A stretch of DNA of 47,752 bases from the NCBI GenBank assembly GCA_023268715.1, contig JALRLV010000001.1:139597-187348 (forward strand). The letters run 5' to 3'. The position numbers and the translations under genes are program-made. The stretch comes from Candidatus Thalassarchaeaceae archaeon (GTDB lineage Archaea > Thermoplasmatota > Poseidoniia > Poseidoniales > Thalassarchaeaceae). How positions within the stretch are numbered: the first letter of the stretch is position 1; every line of letters starts with the position of its first letter. A model generated the notes under the pieces. The model saw only the letters and a list, made by a program, of their open reading frames with translations, had not been told where the DNA came from and did not search any database. Positions 16,565-25,219 of the stretch are shown in pieces.

Positions 16565-16586
16565 TCGGTGTTATATTCAACACCGA
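16565..16586. promoter_or_regulatory. Inverted repeat, candidate operator upstream of the peptide transporter
   Basis: TCGGTGTT and AACACCGA are perfect inverted 8-mers separated by ATATTC. The site is centred about 55 bases upstream of the TATA box at 16628-16634 and about 82 bases before the binding-protein start. The dyad could bind a dimeric regulator of the transporter, or form the end hairpin of the tRNA-Ala transcript. No regulator gene is adjacent. Confidence 0.4.
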
Positions 16587-16627
16587 GTAGTCAAAACCCG
16601 AATTCGATGAGCAATAAAGGGATATTC

Positions 16628-16634
16628 TATATAT
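16628..16634 (+). promoter_or_regulatory. TATA box of the peptide-binding protein gene
   Basis: TATATAT is centred 27 bases before the ATG at 16658, the spacing expected if transcription starts at the start codon. No ribosome binding site precedes the ATG, so a leaderless mRNA is likely. Confidence 0.6.
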
Positions 16635-16657
16635 GAACCAAAGACTCGCTCGCGAAG

Positions 16658-18910
16658 ATGGACTCTAAAATGAGAGCCTTATTGATGTGTACGCTGATGA
16701 TTGCATCAGCTCTTGCCGGGTGTCTCGGCGGAGATGATGATGATGGTGACGACGTCGTAGAAGTATTGGGTTGCACTTATGCAGACGCCAATAACTACAA
16801 CGCCGAAGCCACAAAGGACGATGGATCTTGTGAATATGATCCGGGCTTCGAGCCTGTAGATGGTTGCACTAACCCTGCTGCAACAAACTACAACTCGGCT
16901 GCGACCCGTGATGATGGATCCTGTACCATGCCTGAAACTGTAATGGGCTGTATGGACGAGGCTGCGAATAACTACAATTCCGCAGCTGAAGCAGACGACG
17001 GCTCTTGCGATTATGGTATGGCGCAGGGAGACATTATGGCCGCATACGCCAGTGGAGAAATGGCATTCTCTGATGCATGGTACAACCTATCTGTATCACG
17101 AAAGTGCCGTGACTTGGGTACGAACAACCCGTGTGAAATGACACAAATGACGATTGGTGAGGCAGATACTCACGATCCAGCAGATGCTTACGATTCAGCA
17201 TCTGGTGACGTTATTTCCAACGTATACGACACCCTATACCGATACGAGGGAGACGGTGATGGTGGTTCGATTATCGTACCACGATTGGCTACCGGACACT
17301 CTGTTAGTGAAGACGGTCTAACCTACACCTTTACTCTACGTGACGATGTTTACTTCAGCAATGGAGATCACATGACCTCCACTGACGCAGTGTACTCATG
17401 GTGCCGTGTTATTGGAATGGGTGCTCCATCCTCTGGAGTCAACTGGATTCTAACTCAGTCATTCGACTGTAACGATGCAGATGGCAACCACGATGATTGG
17501 GGTGGCGAAAGACTGAACGTCATCGATGACTACAGTTTCTCCGTTGAAATCTACGATCCATCTGCTGCTTTCGTAGCGACAATAGCCTACACAGTTGGTT
17601 CAGTTATCAACTCACAGCTTTGTGAGGACAACAGAGTAATCGAGACTGACGAAAATGGCACAGTAACTTCCGATGACTTCTGTCACGAATTCATGGACGA
17701 GGCGAAAGTAGGTGCTGGAACCAACGCTTACATGGTAGCACAGTGGGCTCGCGGAACTCGCTTGGTTATGGAGCCTAACTGGATGTATTGGGAACATGCA
17801 GACTTCAACCTGAACAGAGTTGTTGTTGACCTGGTCGAAGAAACCCAGACCCGTGTACTTGCTCTACAAGACGGCGAAGTTGACCGAGCATACATCCCGT
17901 CTGCTCAGAAGACCGAATTCTGCAATAACATGGAAGATCTACCTAACGCAGAAGGTAAGGAAGGATTCCGCTGCACATACCGCCAGACATACAGTGTTGT
18001 GAATGTACCATACAACTTCAAGCCAAAGGCAGACATGGCTGATGGTACCGCAGACTACGTCATCAATCACGACTGTGACGGAGATGGAACAAACGACTGT
18101 AACGTACTAAGTCAGTCCGCTGTAAGAGAAGCACTTAGCTACACCCTGGATTATGATACTATCCACACTGAAGCATACAAGGGCGAATTGATGCCAATCT
18201 ATGGGCCAATCCCTACTGGATTCCCATATGATGACACACAGTACGAAGTATTCACCTATGATCTTGCATATGCTGAATCTGTACTGGACGCTGCTGGATT
18301 CATCCGTCAGTATGATTGCGCTTCGCTCACCCTAACTGGCGAGCCTACAGTAGTTCCTGAAGCAGACAGAGATGGTACAGAATGCAGACTGCCAAATGAG
18401 CTAAGAATTCTGACAAACACTGGTAATGACCAGAGAATTGCAGTAGCACAGCTTTGGGGCCCTGCGCTAGAATCAATCGGAATCGCTAATGACAACGCTG
18501 ACCAGCCTTGGGCTACAGTGATTGACAACTACATCTATGGAAAGTGGGACCTTTGGGTTATTGGCTGGGGACCAGACTACCTGGACCCAGACAACTACTG
18601 GTCACCATTCGCAGGCAGTGCTGACATCGGTGGAGATGCTTACCACGGGTACTTCAACAACACCGCACTTGATCAAATCCTGCTAGATGCAAGGACAGAA
18701 CAAGATTCTGAGGCTCGAGAAGATCTGTATGCTCAGGCATACGATCTTTGGGTGACCTCGCCAACAATGGCCCTATTGGGTCAATATGCTGGCGTAGGGG
18801 TCGGTTCCGACCACATGTGCCCACCAGCATATGATGCAATTGGAGGAGACTATTTCTTCAACTGGGATAAGTTGGCGAAGGTCTCCGGTTCATACATCGG
18901 CGAATGCTGA
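16658..18910 (+). CDS. Oligopeptide ABC transporter substrate-binding lipoprotein (SBP family 5)
   Basis: The extracellular solute-binding protein of the transporter encoded downstream. A lipoprotein signal peptide ends ALAGC (Cys22), followed by an Asp-rich linker and three GC...NYN...DDGSC modules (residues 38-58, 69-89, 97-117). The family 5 domain then begins (IGEADTHDPADAYDSASGDV, ARGTRLVMEPNWMYWE, SAVREALSYTLDYDTI, and near the end WVIGWGPDYLDPDNYWSPF). It is 750 aa against about 530-600 for bacterial DppA/OppA; the excess is the repeat region plus inserts, one holding a Ca-binding-like DCDGDGTNDCN at 18071-18103. The likely ligands are peptides, by family. The start is the ATG at 16658, a leaderless fit to the TATA box; MRALL at 16670 is the alternative. 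A strong hairpin separates it from the permease genes. Confidence 0.92.
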   Translation: MDSKMRALLMCTLMIASALAGCLGGDDDDGDDVVEVLGCTYADANNYNAEATKDDGSCEYDPGFEPVDGCTNPAATNYNSAATRDDGSCTMPETVMGCMDEAANNYNSAAEADDGSCDYGMAQGDIMAAYASGEMAFSDAWYNLSVSRKCRDLGTNNPCEMTQMTIGEADTHDPADAYDSASGDVISNVYDTLYRYEGDGDGGSIIVPRLATGHSVSEDGLTYTFTLRDDVYFSNGDHMTSTDAVYSWCRVIGMGAPSSGVNWILTQSFDCNDADGNHDDWGGERLNVIDDYSFSVEIYDPSAAFVATIAYTVGSVINSQLCEDNRVIETDENGTVTSDDFCHEFMDEAKVGAGTNAYMVAQWARGTRLVMEPNWMYWEHADFNLNRVVVDLVEETQTRVLALQDGEVDRAYIPSAQKTEFCNNMEDLPNAEGKEGFRCTYRQTYSVVNVPYNFKPKADMADGTADYVINHDCDGDGTNDCNVLSQSAVREALSYTLDYDTIHTEAYKGELMPIYGPIPTGFPYDDTQYEVFTYDLAYAESVLDAAGFIRQYDCASLTLTGEPTVVPEADRDGTECRLPNELRILTNTGNDQRIAVAQLWGPALESIGIANDNADQPWATVIDNYIYGKWDLWVIGWGPDYLDPDNYWSPFAGSADIGGDAYHGYFNNTALDQILLDARTEQDSEAREDLYAQAYDLWVTSPTMALLGQYAGVGVGSDHMCPPAYDAIGGDYFFNWDKLAKVSGSYIGEC
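16769..17008 (+). repeat. Three tandem GC...NYN...DDGSC modules
   Basis: Three protein-level repeats of about 21 residues each, joined by short linkers, share the pattern G-C-x(5)-A-x-N-Y-N-x(2)-A-x(3)-D-D-G-S-C. Each has two cysteines that may form a disulfide outside the cell. Two related copies are in the pectinacetylesterase-like lipoprotein (2179-3447). They sit between lipid anchor and functional domain, so a spacer or surface-binding role is inferred. Confidence 0.85.
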
Positions 18911-18947
18911 TAATTGAAACCAGAATTAATTTCTGATTTACGAAAAC

Positions 18948-18977
18948 CCCCGCGTCGGGAACCCACCCGGCGCGGGG
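18948..18977 (+). terminator. Strong GC hairpin between binding protein and permease genes
   Basis: A 12-bp stem (CCCCGCGTCGGG with CCCGGCGCGGGG, one G-T pair) closes a 6-base loop (AACCCA), starting 38 bases after the binding-protein stop. It is not followed by a long T run. It could terminate part of the transcripts or protect the upstream mRNA 3' end, which would raise binding-protein output relative to the permeases, a common arrangement for ABC importers. Confidence 0.6.
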
Positions 18978-19088
18978 TAAATATTCCACAAAATCGCAGG
19001 CGGAAGCGTTGAGAAAATAACCGAAGGATTCATTGATCTAAGTGTCTGATTTTTCCCATAAACTAGAGATTGCCGGTTGTGAATTTAC

Positions 19089-20270
19089 ATGAAAACAAGT
19101 GAATTCATTATTCGACGATTCATACTTCTAATCCCAGTAATGGTTGGGGTCACGGTATTTACATTCGCAATTGCCCAAATCATTCCGGCTGATCCTGCGG
19201 CTATTTTATGTGGGGAAAGATGTGGTTTGGTAGATCCTGTAACTGGAAAGACAATGCTTGAATTGCAAAGAGAAAGATTGGGGTTGAATGAACCTGTTAT
19301 AGTACAATTTAGGTTGTACATAGAAAACTTACTCGCCGGAGATTGGGGAGAATCTACAACCTACAACAGACCTACTTCAGAAGTTGTTCGCGACGCCGCT
19401 CCTGTAACGCTAGAAATGGCACTTTTCGCACTATTGATGGCTTACCCTATAGGAATAACACTAGGTATCCTTAGTGCGGTTTGGCAAGACCAGGTGTTCG
19501 ACCACATATCTCGATTCTTAGCCATAGCATTTGTCTCTCTACCTATTTTCTGGTTGGCTATGATGTTACAACTAGTTTTTGGAACAGGGCCGGAAGTAGG
19601 TGGGATATGTGATCCTATTTTTGGAACTGAAGGCGGCTGTTTTCCGATTTATGGAAGGCATGATTCGGCTTTGACTTATCCAGATAGAACATCTACTCTA
19701 TGTGATACAATAAATTCCGGAATTGCGTGTTACCCCTCATGGTATCCATCAGGGGGTACTGGATTTCATCTAGTTGACAGCTGGTTTGTTACAGATGAAG
19801 CACTAGAAAACATCCACCCCGACTATGCCTCAAACTCAAAATTATTTGATGACACCCTTGTTCACCTAATCCTTCCTTCCTTTACGCTGGGAATTGCAAG
19901 CGCAGGCTCATTGTTGAGATACATGCGCGCAAGTTTGTTAGAGGTAATGAACGAAGATTACGTTCGGACTGCCAGAGCGAAGGGGCTTTCCGAATCTCGT
20001 GTAATTATCGTTCATGCTTGTAGAAACGCATTAGTTCCTATTCTGACAATTCTTGGTTTTTCGATAGGTGGAGCGATAGGTGGTGCTGTTCTTACTGAAT
20101 CTATTTTCGCTTTCTACGGAATGGGTAACGTCGCAGTTGATGCCATAATTAATCTAGATTATTCTGTCCTAATGGGAGTTACTCTCATCACAGCCATTAT
20201 CTTCCTAATGTCGAATTTAATTGTAGATATTCTGTATGGCGTTGTTGATCCAAGGGTGAGGCTAGAATGA
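19089..20270 (+). CDS. Oligopeptide ABC transporter permease, DppB/OppB-like
   Basis: The first membrane subunit of the peptide importer. The N-terminal helix RRFILLIPVMVGVTVFTFAI, the segment IVQFRLYIENLLAGDWGES and the EAA-type cytoplasmic loop (RTARAKGLSESRVIIVHACRNALVPI) are family features, as is the C-terminal DILYGVVDPRVRLE. About six helices. An extracellular loop between residues about 170 and 255 is unusually long and contains six cysteines. At 393 aa it is longer than bacterial DppB (about 310-340). A weak TATA-like CATAAAC near 19058 suggests a second promoter. It overlaps the next gene by four bases (ATGA). Confidence 0.93.
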   Translation: MKTSEFIIRRFILLIPVMVGVTVFTFAIAQIIPADPAAILCGERCGLVDPVTGKTMLELQRERLGLNEPVIVQFRLYIENLLAGDWGESTTYNRPTSEVVRDAAPVTLEMALFALLMAYPIGITLGILSAVWQDQVFDHISRFLAIAFVSLPIFWLAMMLQLVFGTGPEVGGICDPIFGTEGGCFPIYGRHDSALTYPDRTSTLCDTINSGIACYPSWYPSGGTGFHLVDSWFVTDEALENIHPDYASNSKLFDDTLVHLILPSFTLGIASAGSLLRYMRASLLEVMNEDYVRTARAKGLSESRVIIVHACRNALVPILTILGFSIGGAIGGAVLTESIFAFYGMGNVAVDAIINLDYSVLMGVTLITAIIFLMSNLIVDILYGVVDPRVRLE

Positions 20271-22015
20271 GTTGGAAAGATGGCGCTGAGGAAAGGGCTG
20301 AAAGCCTTCGTCGAATTAGGGAGAGCGCCGCTCAAGCCAGTTATGATTTCAAACGTGGATGGAAAATTTACAGAAGGTCATTATTGGCAGTTGTCGGATT
20401 ATTAATGGTCATTTCCATTTCGGTTGTATCAATCTTTGCCGACGATCTCGCTGTAGAACATCCTGGAAGAAATTTGCAGGATACCAGAGATGTCTGGCAT
20501 ATCGACTACGAACCGAGAAAGGCCGCCCCTTTCTCAGAAGAATGTGACACGCGCTATCAGAAGGTCTCCCTCACAACTCTCAGGCGTTGGGGGGACAATG
20601 GGACCAGCGCACTGAGTCCGACTAGAGTTGCAGATGACAACTCATTCTATCAGGACACACTTGTCGTCACGAAATTCATTGAAATGCAAGACCGTTATGG
20701 GGTTACCCTTGCAAGTGATTTAGTCACTCTTGAGCCTTCAAATAATACATATTTCTGGATTTCAGATGAGTTGATGGACAACAATTCTCTGACTCAAATC
20801 AAACTAATTTACACATTCGAGAACGATGCTATGCATCATTGGTGGTTGCCAGATGGTTATGATGTGTGTATCTTCGGCACGAATGACGAAGGTCAAGATT
20901 TATTCAGTAAAATTCTCTATGGTTCAAGAGTGTCCCTTACGATAGGATTCACCGTTGCGACCCTGACAGTGATTATTGGTACAGTTATAGGAAGTATAAG
21001 CGGATACTTTGGAGGTAGAACAGACGAGGTAATAATGAGAATTACAGATATCTTCTTCGCCGTCCCTGGGTTAATTTTAGCACTCGCTTTCGTCGCTGCA
21101 TTGCAAGCCGTAGATAACTTCACAATTCCCCTTGCTTTGGCATTTTTAATTCCGATTATTGCCCTTGCATTATACGCTAGATCGAACATAATTGAGGTAT
21201 TCATGCCAGGTTCAGAGGGTGTATCATTCCCAAAGATAAATCCAATTATTGGACTAACCCTGTTCATTGCTGCAACATTTTTCATAATTATTACTGAAGC
21301 ACACCATGTATGGTACGACGCCTTCGAGTTAAGTGATAGTAGATTTTGGAGACTATTGCTGAGTTTCATTGCAATTTTCACAATTGCAGGGTTGTTGACT
21401 TTAGATAAACGACTAATTGAAAATTTTTCAACCGATGGTTTTTCCAATCGTGCTGTAAATGTATTTGATTGGAAAAACCCATACAGATATCTTTCGTTTA
21501 GGACGGTTGTGATTTTTGTAGCATCAATCGCTCTATTTTCATGGTCTGGAAACGGAGAAAATGAGATTGTGATTATAGATAATTTTGATCGTCTCTGGAA
21601 AATTCAAATTGCTCTAGTATTTACTGGATGGCCCGGCTATGCGAGATTGATTCGCGGTCAAGTATTGTACGTCAAAGAGATGACATTTGTCGAGGCCGCG
21701 AGAAGCGTCGGAGCACCTTCAGGCCGAATAATGTTCAGGCACATTTTACCAAATGCTTGGGCGCCATTACTAGTTGCTTTCACTTTGGATATCGGAGGTA
21801 CTATACTTTCGGCATCAGGGCTTTCATTTATTGGGTTGGGGGCGGAGCCGGGTGCTGCAGAATGGGGGAAATTGGTATCAGATGGTAGAGCCCATTTCCC
21901 TCAAGATTACTGGTTAGTATTATTTCCTGGACTTGCCATCGCCTACACAACATTAGGATTCAACTTACTTGGTGATGGGTTAAGGGACGTAGTCGACCCG
22001 AAGAATAGGAGGTGA
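20267..22015 (+). CDS. Oligopeptide ABC transporter permease, DppC/OppC-like, with extra membrane segment
   Basis: The second permease subunit. The family core is seen at residues 30-60 (first helix), 205-300 (FGTNDEGQDLFSKILYGSR, DIFFAVPGLILALAF) and 450-582 (EAA loop YVKEMTFVEAARSVGAPSGRI, FRHILPNAWAPLLV, SGLSFIGLGAEPGAAEWG). At 582 aa it is nearly twice the usual 280-310. One excess is an extracellular stretch (about 65-200). The other is an insertion at about 300-440 with roughly four extra hydrophobic helices, between the family helix ending LIPIIALAL and the GWPGYARLIRGQ segment. It is translationally coupled to the upstream permease; the ATPase gene follows after 4 bases. Confidence 0.92.
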   Translation: MSWKDGAEERAESLRRIRESAAQASYDFKRGWKIYRRSLLAVVGLLMVISISVVSIFADDLAVEHPGRNLQDTRDVWHIDYEPRKAAPFSEECDTRYQKVSLTTLRRWGDNGTSALSPTRVADDNSFYQDTLVVTKFIEMQDRYGVTLASDLVTLEPSNNTYFWISDELMDNNSLTQIKLIYTFENDAMHHWWLPDGYDVCIFGTNDEGQDLFSKILYGSRVSLTIGFTVATLTVIIGTVIGSISGYFGGRTDEVIMRITDIFFAVPGLILALAFVAALQAVDNFTIPLALAFLIPIIALALYARSNIIEVFMPGSEGVSFPKINPIIGLTLFIAATFFIIITEAHHVWYDAFELSDSRFWRLLLSFIAIFTIAGLLTLDKRLIENFSTDGFSNRAVNVFDWKNPYRYLSFRTVVIFVASIALFSWSGNGENEIVIIDNFDRLWKIQIALVFTGWPGYARLIRGQVLYVKEMTFVEAARSVGAPSGRIMFRHILPNAWAPLLVAFTLDIGGTILSASGLSFIGLGAEPGAAEWGKLVSDGRAHFPQDYWLVLFPGLAIAYTTLGFNLLGDGLRDVVDPKNRR

Positions 22016-22019
22016 TATT

Positions 22020-23750
22020 ATGTCAGAGCTGTTGGAAATAGATGGCCTTAGAGTACATTTTGATACTCTTGATGGCCCTGTTGAAGCCTTGCATTCAGTA
22101 TCACTTTCGGTGAAAGAAGGACAAATAATGGGGGTCGTCGGAGAATCTGGTTGTGGCAAGTCGGTTACATCTTTGGTTACAATTGGTTTGGCAACATGTG
22201 ATGTTGATGAGGGCAGTATCAAATTCGAAGGAGACGAATTGATACAAAAAACACCAGAAAAAACACAAAAAATCCTTTCCGTCCTAAAGTATTCTAGTTC
22301 AGCTTTCACAATTGGATTGATCCTTTCTTTATTTTGGACCTTCTTGGAGCCAATACAAGGTTTACAAGGATCTGCAATAATGCTGACTGGATTTATCATT
22401 TGCTTTATCTCAGCGCGCATCCTAGACGCTCCGCGTAGTCGTCACGAGAAATTCATGCGATCAATTAGGGGCAACAAAATTTCAATGATTTTCCAAGAAC
22501 CAATGACTGCGCTAAATCCTCTATACACGGTAGAGAAACAAGTCGCGGAAGTACTGAAGCAACATAATAGATTAGACCATGCTGAAATCAGCAGAGTCTT
22601 AAAATTCGGTAAATCAATAATCAGCCCGGCCGAAATGTTGGTCCGTTTCTTGAGAAATGATTGGAAAGGTGTTCTACCCCTAGTCTCAGTTTTCACGTTA
22701 ATTCTTATTTTTCATCAAACGAATAACTCTTCTTTGATACTCGGATTGATAGCAAATAAATACGCTGCGATGATAATTGCCTCAGCGTTTGTTTGGCTAG
22801 TATTTTCGACTCTGTTTTTTGATAGGGATGATGAAGATAGGGATTTAATCAAACTTGATACAACGAGCACAGAGGAGATGCCTGGCAGCATTGGATTACT
22901 CGGAAATGTTAGGATAATTGATGATTTCACAAGAGCTAATTATGCATTAATCGTAGTGTCTTGGCTGGTGATTTCAATTCTTCTTTGGATACCATTCGGA
23001 GTATTGATGACTATTATTTTCAGCGTCGCAATTTTGGCGATACCTCCTATCCAAATTTCAAATTATTTTACTCTAGATACCGCTCACACAAGGCAAGTTG
23101 TTAGAATACTCAAAGACGTTAGAATTCCAAATCCTGAAGCAGTTGTGAAGATGTATCCACATGAACTTTCTGGTGGAATGCGACAACGAGTTATGATTGC
23201 AATGATGATGGCTTGTGAGCCTAAGTTACTAATCGCTGACGAGCCGACCACTGCACTTGATGTGACTATACAGGCTCAAATCCTCAACTTAATGAAAGAT
23301 CTTAGAGATAGAGAAGGAACTGCAATTATGATGATAACTCACGATTTAGGTGTAATTGCAGAAACCTGTGATGCAGTAACCGTCATGTACGCTGGGTCAG
23401 TAGTTGAGACTGGCTCACTGAAACAAGTTTTGGGCTCTCCAAGAATGCCCTACACAATCGGCCTTCTTCATAGTATTCCAAGAATCAAAGAAGCCGGTGA
23501 GGAGAGAGTTGACCTTCCAATTATCCCAGGTCAAGTTCCCGATCCCAATGAGAAGTTCGATGGTTGCAGATTCCATCCAAGATGCCCATTTGCGGATGAC
23601 TTGTGTAGAACTAAACCTCCACAAATGCATGAAGTCGCACCCGGTCATTTCGCTGCCTGTCATCATACTGAAGTAACTGATAATCTAGTTGTGGCTCAGG
23701 AAGCATTTTCTTCAGAGGGGTTCCTTCAATCGGGGGTGAATGTTCAATGA
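22020..23750 (+). CDS. Oligopeptide ABC transporter ATPase, DppD-like, with membrane helices inserted in the ATPase domain
   Basis: The ATP-binding motifs are complete: Walker A GESGCGKS (41-48), Q-loop IFQEP (Gln159), ALNPLYTV, signature LSGGMRQR (383-390), Walker B LLIADEP (403-409), H-loop ITHD (439-442), and the oligopeptide-type C-terminus with [14 protein letters not shown] (516-529). The length is 576 aa, not the usual 320-340. The excess is two insertions: about 84-142, with two hydrophobic helices, between the first beta layer and the Q-loop; and about 193-348, with about four, between the Q-loop helix and the signature motif. No stop or frameshift interrupts the frame. An even helix count in each insertion would keep both NBD halves in the cytoplasm. 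AGGAGGT precedes the ATG. It overlaps the next ATPase gene by four bases. Confidence 0.92.
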   Translation: MSELLEIDGLRVHFDTLDGPVEALHSVSLSVKEGQIMGVVGESGCGKSVTSLVTIGLATCDVDEGSIKFEGDELIQKTPEKTQKILSVLKYSSSAFTIGLILSLFWTFLEPIQGLQGSAIMLTGFIICFISARILDAPRSRHEKFMRSIRGNKISMIFQEPMTALNPLYTVEKQVAEVLKQHNRLDHAEISRVLKFGKSIISPAEMLVRFLRNDWKGVLPLVSVFTLILIFHQTNNSSLILGLIANKYAAMIIASAFVWLVFSTLFFDRDDEDRDLIKLDTTSTEEMPGSIGLLGNVRIIDDFTRANYALIVVSWLVISILLWIPFGVLMTIIFSVAILAIPPIQISNYFTLDTAHTRQVVRILKDVRIPNPEAVVKMYPHELSGGMRQRVMIAMMMACEPKLLIADEPTTALDVTIQAQILNLMKDLRDREGTAIMMITHDLGVIAETCDAVTVMYAGSVVETGSLKQVLGSPRMPYTIGLLHSIPRIKEAGEERVDLPIIPGQVPDPNEKFDGCRFHPRCPFADDLCRTKPPQMHEVAPGHFAACHHTEVTDNLVVAQEAFSSEGFLQSGVNVQ

Positions 23751-24793
23751 GTGAAGAAGATCCCAAGGAGGTTGTAAACAATAAGCCTTCAGAAGACCTC
23801 CCTCCTCTGATTAAAATTCGGAATGCAAAAAAGTGGTTTCCAATTAAAGCAGGAATGTTCTCTCCTGTCACCGCCCATGTTCGCGCAGTCGATGGAGTTG
23901 ACTTAGATATCCAAAAGGGGGAGACTGTCGGAGTAGTAGGTGAATCAGGTTGCGGAAAAACAACTCTTGGCCGCTTGGTTATGGGTCTTATTCCGAGAAC
24001 CGAGGGTTCGATCGAATTCGACGGAATGGATATTTCTAGCATGAAGCGTAAGGAACTTAGACGCCGTTTACAGATTGTATTCCAGGACCCTGGAGGCTCC
24101 ATGAATCCTAGAATGTCAGTACGTTCAATTATCGCTGAACCCCTAATTGTAAATGGATTGGCCGACGGAGCGGAATTAACCAAGAAAGTCTCAGAGTTGC
24201 TAACAATTGTGGGTTTGAAGCCAAATCACATGACCCGCTTCCCCCACGAGTTTTCAGGAGGACAAAAACAGAGGATTGCTCTGGCCAGAGCCTTATCTTT
24301 AGATCCAGAATTTATTCTCTTAGACGAACCTACATCCGCACTAGATGTTTCAGTTCAAGCTCAGGTCCTCAACTTACTCGACTCGATCCAAAAGGAGAGA
24401 GGTCTTACGTTCATCTTCATAACTCACTCACTAAATGTCGTCAACCATATCAGTGACAGAGTTGCCGTCATGTATCTTGGAAAGATTGTAGAAATAGCAG
24501 AGACTGACGAACTTTTTGCTAATCCGGCCCATCCATACACGCATGCTCTACTGTCAGCAATCCCTCAACCATCCGTAGAAGAAAATCAGAAGCAAAGAAT
24601 CGTACTTTCAGGTGACGTCCCTAGTCCAGCAAATCCTCCTAGTGGATGCAGCTTCCACACTCGTTGCCCTGTGGCGGTTGAAGGTAAGTGTGATGTCGAT
24701 GAACCAGAACTAGAGGCGATAATCGGCGGACACAAGGTAGCTTGCCATTTCCCAGTAGAAGCTGGTGGAAGTCTACCTATGCTGAACGATTGA
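23747..24793 (+). CDS. Oligopeptide ABC transporter ATPase, DppF-like
   Basis: The second ATPase of the importer, of ordinary size (348 aa) and without insertions. Walker A GESGCGKTT, Q-loop VFQDPGGSMNPRM, signature FSGGQKQR, Walker B ILLDEPTSALD, H-loop ITHS, and the oligopeptide family C-terminal cysteine region (GCSFHTRCPVAVEGKC, ACHFP) are all present. It pairs with the DppD-like subunit to drive peptide import. The ATG overlaps the upstream stop as ATGA. It ends the transporter operon, or the small membrane protein gene 51 bases downstream may belong to it too. Confidence 0.95.
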   Translation: MSEEDPKEVVNNKPSEDLPPLIKIRNAKKWFPIKAGMFSPVTAHVRAVDGVDLDIQKGETVGVVGESGCGKTTLGRLVMGLIPRTEGSIEFDGMDISSMKRKELRRRLQIVFQDPGGSMNPRMSVRSIIAEPLIVNGLADGAELTKKVSELLTIVGLKPNHMTRFPHEFSGGQKQRIALARALSLDPEFILLDEPTSALDVSVQAQVLNLLDSIQKERGLTFIFITHSLNVVNHISDRVAVMYLGKIVEIAETDELFANPAHPYTHALLSAIPQPSVEENQKQRIVLSGDVPSPANPPSGCSFHTRCPVAVEGKCDVDEPELEAIIGGHKVACHFPVEAGGSLPMLND

Positions 24794-24844
24794 CATACCG
24801 GAGGCTTTCTCAGTCTGAACGAGTTAGCAGCTTAGAGGGATTTG

Positions 24845-25219
24845 ATGTCTGACGATTCGTTATCAACTTCTAAACTTGAAATCGAACCTCCTGAATTCAT
24901 CGATAAGAAAGAGGAGGCAGAAGCGGCATTCTGGAGACTAAAGAGAGCAGCGGATTTGTGGAGAGAAAATCGAGTAAAGCGAGTCTTGGCCCAAGAGGGA
25001 GAGAGTATATTCCGCACACTAGGTCGTTTTCTGTACGTCATAATCTGTATTCTTTTCGACGGATTAATCCTCATAGAATTGCCAATTTTCTTCGAGCGCA
25101 CAGCCGTGGCTTGGACCCTATACATACTCATTCTGATCTTTGCTGTCAAAACCCAGCATGAATTCTACAAGAAATGGTTTGAAGTCGATATTAGTGAGAT
25201 TGAGTTTGAGAATCATTGA
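24845..25219 (+). CDS. Small two-helix membrane protein, 124 aa
   Basis: Not recognised. The N-terminal half is charged and probably cytoplasmic (KKEEAEAAFWRLKRAADLWRE); two hydrophobic helices follow (about FLYVIICILFDGLILIELPI and AVAWTLYILILIFAV), then a short charged tail. The ATG at 24845 has GAGGGA 6 nt upstream. It follows the peptide transporter operon in the same direction. Its last 29 bases overlap the convergent MFS gene, which supports neither gene over the other; both frames look real. Confidence 0.7.
   Translation: MSDDSLSTSKLEIEPPEFIDKKEEAEAAFWRLKRAADLWRENRVKRVLAQEGESIFRTLGRFLYVIICILFDGLILIELPIFFERTAVAWTLYILILIFAVKTQHEFYKKWFEVDISEIEFENH

Noticed and set aside
20917-21447. 176-residue minus-strand open frame inside the DppC-like permease gene
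   Set aside because: Opposite-strand shadow of hydrophobic permease codons; no ribosome site and no family resemblance.
22269-23063. Frameshift or misassembly explanation of the long DppD-like ATPase
   Set aside because: The frame is open throughout, both inserted regions are in frame and the family motifs resume in order, so a single real protein is the simpler reading; an assembly error still needs read data to exclude.
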